Source: Methylococcales bacterium (lineage in GTDB: Bacteria > Pseudomonadota > Gammaproteobacteria > Methylococcales > Methylomonadaceae). From it: 49,345 nucleotides of DNA. The notes beneath the pieces are model-generated. The model was not told the DNA's origin. It saw only the letters and a program-made list of their open reading frames with translations, and did no database searches. Numbering within the stretch: the stretch's first letter is position 1; the number at the start of each line of letters is the position of its first letter. This document shows positions 45,274-49,345 of this stretch, one piece after another. The position numbers and the translations under genes are program-made. The DNA lies in NCBI GenBank assembly GCA_003584895.1, contig QVQF01000069.1:1-49345 (forward strand), written 5' to 3'.

Positions 45274-47088
45274 ATGAATCAAGAACAACAACAGTCCCAG
45301 TTAAAACAGTTAATAGCCAAAGGCAAAATGCAGGGATACCTGACTTATGCAGAGGTTAATGATCACTTACCCAGTGACATTGTTGATCCAGAGCAAATCG
45401 AAGACATCATTGGCATGATCAATGAGATGGGCATCAAAGTCTACGAAACGGCACCCGATGAAGACTCATTAATTACAGACTCTGCTGCCGTAACTACGGA
45501 TGATGAAGATGCAGAAGAAGTTGCTGCATTAGCCTCAGTAGACAGTGAGTTTGGAAGAACCACAGACCCTGTTCGCATGTATATGCGAGAAATGGGGTCA
45601 GTTGAACTTTTAACCCGCGCTGACGAATTAAAAATCGCCAAACGCATTGAAAGTGGCCAGCAACAACTAGTTAAAGCGATTTCTCGATCAAGTATCGTTG
45701 TAGAAAATTTCTTACAGTCTTTTGATTCAATTTCTGAGGAAGGATCAGAAACTAGACTCACTGATTTAATTTCTGGGTTTGTTGACCTAAGTGACACTGG
45801 TGATTTAATAGCCCCACTTCCAGTTGCTGAAGGCACCGAAGAAGCAACTGAAGTAGTCGAAGAAGAGGCAAAGGGCCTAAACTACGATGAAGTCCTAGAA
45901 AAAGTTGAGGCTCTTAGAAAACAACTAAAAGCGACCTCTGCTCTAATTAAAAAACACGGGTATTCTAACGATAAAGCTGACAAATCTTTTGAAACTTTAG
46001 CTGAATTGTTCATGGAATTTAAATGGACCCCGCAATATTTAAAAAGATTAACGGCTATTATTCCAACTGGTGTTGCCAGTGTTAGAGAACAAGAAAAACT
46101 GATTCTTGAGATTTTCACTAAAGACGCAGGTATGTCACGCAAAGAATTCATTGCAGCATTTACTGAAAAAGAGTCTAGTTCTGAGTGGTTAGATAGCTAC
46201 CTGACTAATGGAAATAAGTATTCAGAAGCCTTAAAAAAACGCGAAAAAGACTTAAGAAAAGCACAGCGATTGTTAGCCGAACTAGAAGCAGACTTTGGCG
46301 TAAATATTACCACATTGAAAGACATCAATCGCCGCATGTCTATTGGCGAAGCTAAAGCTAGACGCGCCAAAAAAGAAATGATTGAAGCAAATTTAAGACT
46401 TGTCATTTCCATTGCTAAAAAATATACTAATCGCGGCTTACAATTCTTAGACTTAATCCAAGAAGGTAATATTGGCTTAATGAAGGCTGTCGATAAATTT
46501 GAATATCGACGTGGCTATAAGTTTTCAACTTATGCTACTTGGTGGATTAGACAGGCCATCACCAGATCTATTGCGGATCAAGCAAGAACCATTCGTATTC
46601 CAGTTCACATGATTGAAACAATCAATAAACTGAATCGAATTTCTCGGCAAATATTGCAAGAAATGGGACGTGAAGCAACACCTGAAGAATTGGCAGAACG
46701 CATGGAAATGCCAGAAGACAAAGTTCGCAAAGTCTTAAAAATTGCCAAAGAACCTATTTCAATGGAAACTCCTATTGGTGATGATGAAGATTCTCATTTG
46801 GGAGATTTCATAGAAGATGCTAAAGTATTGTCTCCCGTGGAAGCTGCTACAATTGCAGGCTTACGTGAATCTACACAAAACGTACTCGCTGGTTTAACCG
46901 CAAGAGAAGCTAAAGTTTTACGTATGCGCTTCGGTATCAACATGAATACCGACCATACCTTAGAAGAAGTTGGCAAACAATTTGATGTTACCCGTGAACG
47001 CATACGTCAAATTGAAGCAAAAGCATTAAGAAAATTAAGACACCCCTCTCGCTCAGAACAACTAAGATGTTTTCTTGACGGCGAATAA
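45274..47088 (+). CDS. rpoD: RNA polymerase primary sigma factor (sigma-70)
   Basis: The 604-residue sigma factor has region 1.1 at the N-terminus, region 1.2 ([18 protein letters not shown]), the acidic non-conserved insert, region 2 ([52 protein letters not shown]), region 3, and region 4 ([20 protein letters not shown]). Length is close to E. coli RpoD (613). It is the last protein gene of the operon headed by rpsU. tRNA-Ile2 follows 9 nt later. Confidence 0.99.
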   Translation: MNQEQQQSQLKQLIAKGKMQGYLTYAEVNDHLPSDIVDPEQIEDIIGMINEMGIKVYETAPDEDSLITDSAAVTTDDEDAEEVAALASVDSEFGRTTDPVRMYMREMGSVELLTRADELKIAKRIESGQQQLVKAISRSSIVVENFLQSFDSISEEGSETRLTDLISGFVDLSDTGDLIAPLPVAEGTEEATEVVEEEAKGLNYDEVLEKVEALRKQLKATSALIKKHGYSNDKADKSFETLAELFMEFKWTPQYLKRLTAIIPTGVASVREQEKLILEIFTKDAGMSRKEFIAAFTEKESSSEWLDSYLTNGNKYSEALKKREKDLRKAQRLLAELEADFGVNITTLKDINRRMSIGEAKARRAKKEMIEANLRLVISIAKKYTNRGLQFLDLIQEGNIGLMKAVDKFEYRRGYKFSTYATWWIRQAITRSIADQARTIRIPVHMIETINKLNRISRQILQEMGREATPEELAERMEMPEDKVRKVLKIAKEPISMETPIGDDEDSHLGDFIEDAKVLSPVEAATIAGLRESTQNVLAGLTAREAKVLRMRFGINMNTDHTLEEVGKQFDVTRERIRQIEAKALRKLRHPSRSEQLRCFLDGE

Positions 47089-47097
47089 GTAAACAAA

Positions 47098-47174
47098 GGG
47101 CCCTTAGCTCAGCTGGTTAGAGCGTCCGACTCATAATCGGCAGGTCGTAGGTTCAAGTCCTACAGGGCCCACCA
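47098..47174 (+). tRNA. ileX: tRNA-Ile2 (anticodon CAU, lysidine type)
   Basis: The 77-nt cloverleaf has a 7-bp acceptor stem (GGGCCCT with AGGGCCC), the loop GGTTAGAGC, anticodon loop CTCATAA, T-arm GTAGG-TTCAAGT-CCTAC and encoded CCA. Similarity to E. coli ileX (TTAGCTCAG, GGTTCAAGTCC) and its place after rpoD, as in E. coli, favour Ile2 over elongator Met. The outermost anticodon-stem pair (U27-C43) is a mismatch. C34 would be modified by TilS (29953-31281). Confidence 0.85.
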
Positions 47175-47179
47175 TCATT

Positions 47180-47207
47180 AAAGAAAGAAAGAAAGAAAGA
47201 AAGAAAG
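47180..47207. repeat. AAAG tetranucleotide microsatellite, seven units
   Basis: Seven perfect AAAG units run from just after the tRNA CCA to the first base of its terminator. Such tracts change length by slippage. It lies in the 3' trailer of the tRNA precursor and in the metK upstream region. Confidence 0.9.
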
Positions 47208-47226
47208 GCTGCTAACGCAGCCTTTT
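47207..47226 (+). terminator. rho-independent terminator after tRNA-Ile2
   Basis: GGCTGC (47207-47212) pairs with GCAGCC (47217-47222) across TAAC, followed by TTTT. The stem is short (6 bp) but GC-rich. It ends the rpsU-to-tRNA transcript, so metK should have a promoter between here and 47258 or be expressed by read-through. Confidence 0.75.
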
Positions 47227-47258
47227 CTATATCTAAGATTTACTTTATAGGTAACAAC

Positions 47259-48419
47259 ATGAGCAATAACTTTAGTTTTACATCAGAATCCGTTTCAGAA
47301 GGCCATCCCGACAAAGTCGCAGATCAAATTTCTGATGCCGTCCTTGACGCTTTATTAGCTCAAGACCCCAAATCCAGAGTTGCCTGCGAAACGCTAGTCA
47401 AAACCGGCATGGTCGTTCTTGCTGGAGAAGTCACTACTCATGCTTGGGTAGATCTTGAAGCCTTAGTCAGGAAAGTAGTCTGTGATATAGGCTATGACCA
47501 CGGCGACATAGGCTTTGACGGTAATAGTTGTGCGGTATTAAATGCCATAGGTAAGCAATCACCTGATATCGCCATGGGTGTTGATGAAGGCGAAGATCAT
47601 GAACAAGGTGCCGGCGACCAAGGCTTAATGTTTGGTTATGCCAGTAATGAAACTGATGTCTTAATGCCCGCTCCTATTACCTATTCACATCTACTGGTTA
47701 AACGTCAGGCCGATGTGCGTAAGAATAATACACTGCCTTGGTTGCGTCCTGATGCTAAAAGTCAGATTACGTTCAGATACGAAAATAATAGACCAGTAGC
47801 AATTGATGCGGTGGTTTTATCAACTCAGCATTCTCCAGAAATTAGCAACAAAGCCTTACATGAAGCAGTCATGGATGAAATCATCCTGCCGGTACTGCCT
47901 AAAGAATGGTTACATAAAGACACTAAATTCTTTATCAACCCAACAGGCCAATTCATTATTGGTGGTCCTGTAGGTGATTGTGGTTTAACTGGTCGTAAAA
48001 TTATCGTCGATACTTACGGTGGCATGGCAAGACATGGTGGCGGTGCCTTTTCTGGTAAAGATCCCTCCAAAGTTGATCGCTCTGCAGCTTACATGGCTCG
48101 CTACGTAGCAAAAAATATTGTTGCTGCAGGTTTAGCTGAGCGATGTGAAATTCAAGTATCTTATGCCATCGGTATTGCTGAACCTACGTCAATCACCGTA
48201 GAAACGTTTGGCACTAGCAAACTGAGCGAAGACAGACTAGTACAAATTGTCAGAGATACTTTTGACCTAAGACCTAAAGGTTTAATTGCGACCTTAGATT
48301 TATTAAAGCCTATTTATCAAACCACTGCCGCTTATGGTCACTTTGGTCGTACCGAAGACAGCTTTAGCTGGGAAAAAACAGACAAGGTTGACGCATTAAA
48401 AGATGCGGCAGGTCTTTAA
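47259..48419 (+). CDS. metK: S-adenosylmethionine synthetase
   Basis: The 386-residue enzyme makes SAM from methionine and ATP. It has [20 protein letters not shown] near residue 12, [12 protein letters not shown], and the P-loop [20 protein letters not shown]. The gap to the tRNA terminator is about 36 nt and is too short for a SAM riboswitch. ahcY follows 24 nt later. Confidence 0.98.
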   Translation: MSNNFSFTSESVSEGHPDKVADQISDAVLDALLAQDPKSRVACETLVKTGMVVLAGEVTTHAWVDLEALVRKVVCDIGYDHGDIGFDGNSCAVLNAIGKQSPDIAMGVDEGEDHEQGAGDQGLMFGYASNETDVLMPAPITYSHLLVKRQADVRKNNTLPWLRPDAKSQITFRYENNRPVAIDAVVLSTQHSPEISNKALHEAVMDEIILPVLPKEWLHKDTKFFINPTGQFIIGGPVGDCGLTGRKIIVDTYGGMARHGGGAFSGKDPSKVDRSAAYMARYVAKNIVAAGLAERCEIQVSYAIGIAEPTSITVETFGTSKLSEDRLVQIVRDTFDLRPKGLIATLDLLKPIYQTTAAYGHFGRTEDSFSWEKTDKVDALKDAAGL

Positions 48420-48443
48420 TTAAACGCTAACACAGGAATACAG

Positions 48444-49345
48444 ATGAGTTTTCAAGATTATAAAATTGCCGATATTTCTTTAGCTGCCTGGGGCCGTAAA
48501 GAAATCAACATAGCTGAAACCGAAATGCCAGGCTTAATGGCCTTACGTAAAGAATATGGCCAAGAACAACCGCTAAAAGACGCACGTATTGCTGGTTGTT
48601 TACACATGACTATACAAACAGCGGTTTTAATTGAAACGCTGACTGCTTTAGGTGCAGAAGTGCGCTGGTCATCCTGCAACATTTTCTCTACCCAAGATCA
48701 TGCTGCAGCCGCCATTGCCGCAGCAGGCATACCTGTTTTCGCTTGGAAAGGCGAAACTGAAGAAGAAGCAGAATGGTGCATAGCCCAAACTATTGATGGC
48801 ATAGAGGGCTGGCGCCCTAATATGATTTTGGATGATGGCGGTGATTTAACCACCTTAATGCATAACAACTACCCTGAATTAATGGCCGATGTAAAAGGCT
48901 TATCTGAAGAAACCACGACAGGCGTATTGCGTCTGTATGAAATGGTGACTAACGGTACGCTGAAAGTGCCTGCTTTTAACGTCAATGATTCTGTTACTAA
49001 ATCAAAATTTGACAACTTATACGGGTGCCGCGAATCATTAGTCGATGGTATTAAACGTGCCACCGACGTCATGATTGCCGGAAAAATTGCCGTGGTCTGT
49101 GGTTACGGTGATGTGGGTAAAGGCTGCGCTCAATCTTTACGTGGTCTAGGTGCAACGGTTTTGATTACAGAAATCGATCCTATTTGCGCACTACAAGCGG
49201 CAATGGAAGGTTTCCGAGTTGTAACTATGGAAGAAGCCGCACCTATCGCTAATATCTTTGTGACTGCGACAGGAAACTTCAGCATTATCACGCATGCACA
49301 CATGCTGGCCATGCGCGATCAAGCCATTGTTTGTAACATAGGTCA
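48444..49345 (+). CDS. ahcY: adenosylhomocysteinase (partial, cut by right edge)
   Basis: The first 300 codons of the enzyme are present; the family is about 430-470 residues long, so a third is missing. It hydrolyses S-adenosylhomocysteine to adenosine and homocysteine. [19 protein letters not shown] opens the protein, [13 protein letters not shown] and [15 protein letters not shown] carry substrate contacts, and the NAD motif [10 protein letters not shown] begins at residue 220. AGGA lies 7 nt before the ATG. The metK-ahcY order forms a compact SAM-cycle pair. Confidence 0.97.
   Translation, partial: MSFQDYKIADISLAAWGRKEINIAETEMPGLMALRKEYGQEQPLKDARIAGCLHMTIQTAVLIETLTALGAEVRWSSCNIFSTQDHAAAAIAAAGIPVFAWKGETEEEAEWCIAQTIDGIEGWRPNMILDDGGDLTTLMHNNYPELMADVKGLSEETTTGVLRLYEMVTNGTLKVPAFNVNDSVTKSKFDNLYGCRESLVDGIKRATDVMIAGKIAVVCGYGDVGKGCAQSLRGLGATVLITEIDPICALQAAMEGFRVVTMEEAAPIANIFVTATGNFSIITHAHMLAMRDQAIVCNIG

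Noticed and set aside
47098-47174. tRNA read as elongator tRNA-Met
   Set aside because: The CAU anticodon allows it, but the acceptor and T-arm resemble E. coli ileX and the site after rpoD is that of ileX; kept as Ile2 with moderate doubt.
47227-47258. SAM riboswitch before metK or SAH riboswitch before ahcY
   Set aside because: The gaps (about 36 nt and 24 nt) are far too short for any SAM or SAH aptamer.

Overview
The window is chromosomal DNA from an AT-rich gammaproteobacterium (roughly 40% G+C by eye). Three blocks show this: lepA-lepB-rnc-era-recO-pdxJ, rpsU-yqeY-dnaG-rpoD followed by a tRNA-Ile2(CAU), and recA-recX-alaS. E. coli-type Ndh, YheS, BepA, TusD/TusC and MltB homologues agree. 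An aerobic, possibly Methylococcales-like host fits the flavour of the genes, but nothing here is diagnostic below class level.

Layout. Positions 1-3850 are an accessory island on the minus strand. It holds four MNT-type nucleotidyltransferases and three HEPN RNase-like proteins (type VII MntA-HepT-like toxin-antitoxin modules), a 66-residue orphan, the remnant of an Rpn/PD-(D/E)XK transposase-like gene, and other decayed coding sequence. An imperfect 44-45 bp direct repeat brackets the array. From 3.9 to 8.8 kb lie ndh, a YcxB-like membrane protein, a REP-like double palindrome, the ABC-F gene yheS, a universal stress protein and an OB/cold-shock-like plus TM2 protein. From 8.9 to 12.2 kb on the minus strand are a cold-shock gene and a compact operon: methyltransferase, two DUF1538 membrane proteins, a P-II-like protein and a CBS-pair protein. 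From 12.3 to 19.3 kb are ribA, a small membrane protein and the lepA-to-pdxJ operon. From 19.7 to 27.8 kb are an MgtC/DUF4010 protein, a small membrane protein, alaS, recX, recA, mltB, ampD and a short ORF made of 42-bp repeats. From 27.8 to 38.4 kb are a P1B-type metal ATPase, tilS, a membrane cytochrome c, a RhlE-type helicase, ettA, an acyltransferase and bepA. From 38.6 to 43 kb are tusD-tusC, a FolM-like reductase, folK-folB, plsY and tsaD. The last part is rpsU-yqeY-dnaG-rpoD, tRNA-Ile2, metK and ahcY, which runs off the right edge.

How genes connect. Several genes serve translation fidelity: tilS modifies the CAU tRNA-Ile2 also encoded here, tsaD makes t6A, tusD/tusC relay sulfur for tRNA 2-thiolation, and alaS, lepA, ettA and yheS act on charging or on the ribosome. 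metK and ahcY form the two-gene core of the SAM cycle. mltB, ampD and bepA serve the envelope. folM, folK and folB serve pterin and folate metabolism.

Most unusual content: the repeat-bracketed MNT/HEPN array at the left edge, and the DUF1538 pair with its P-II-like and CBS proteins, which looks like a nucleotide-sensing ion transport system.
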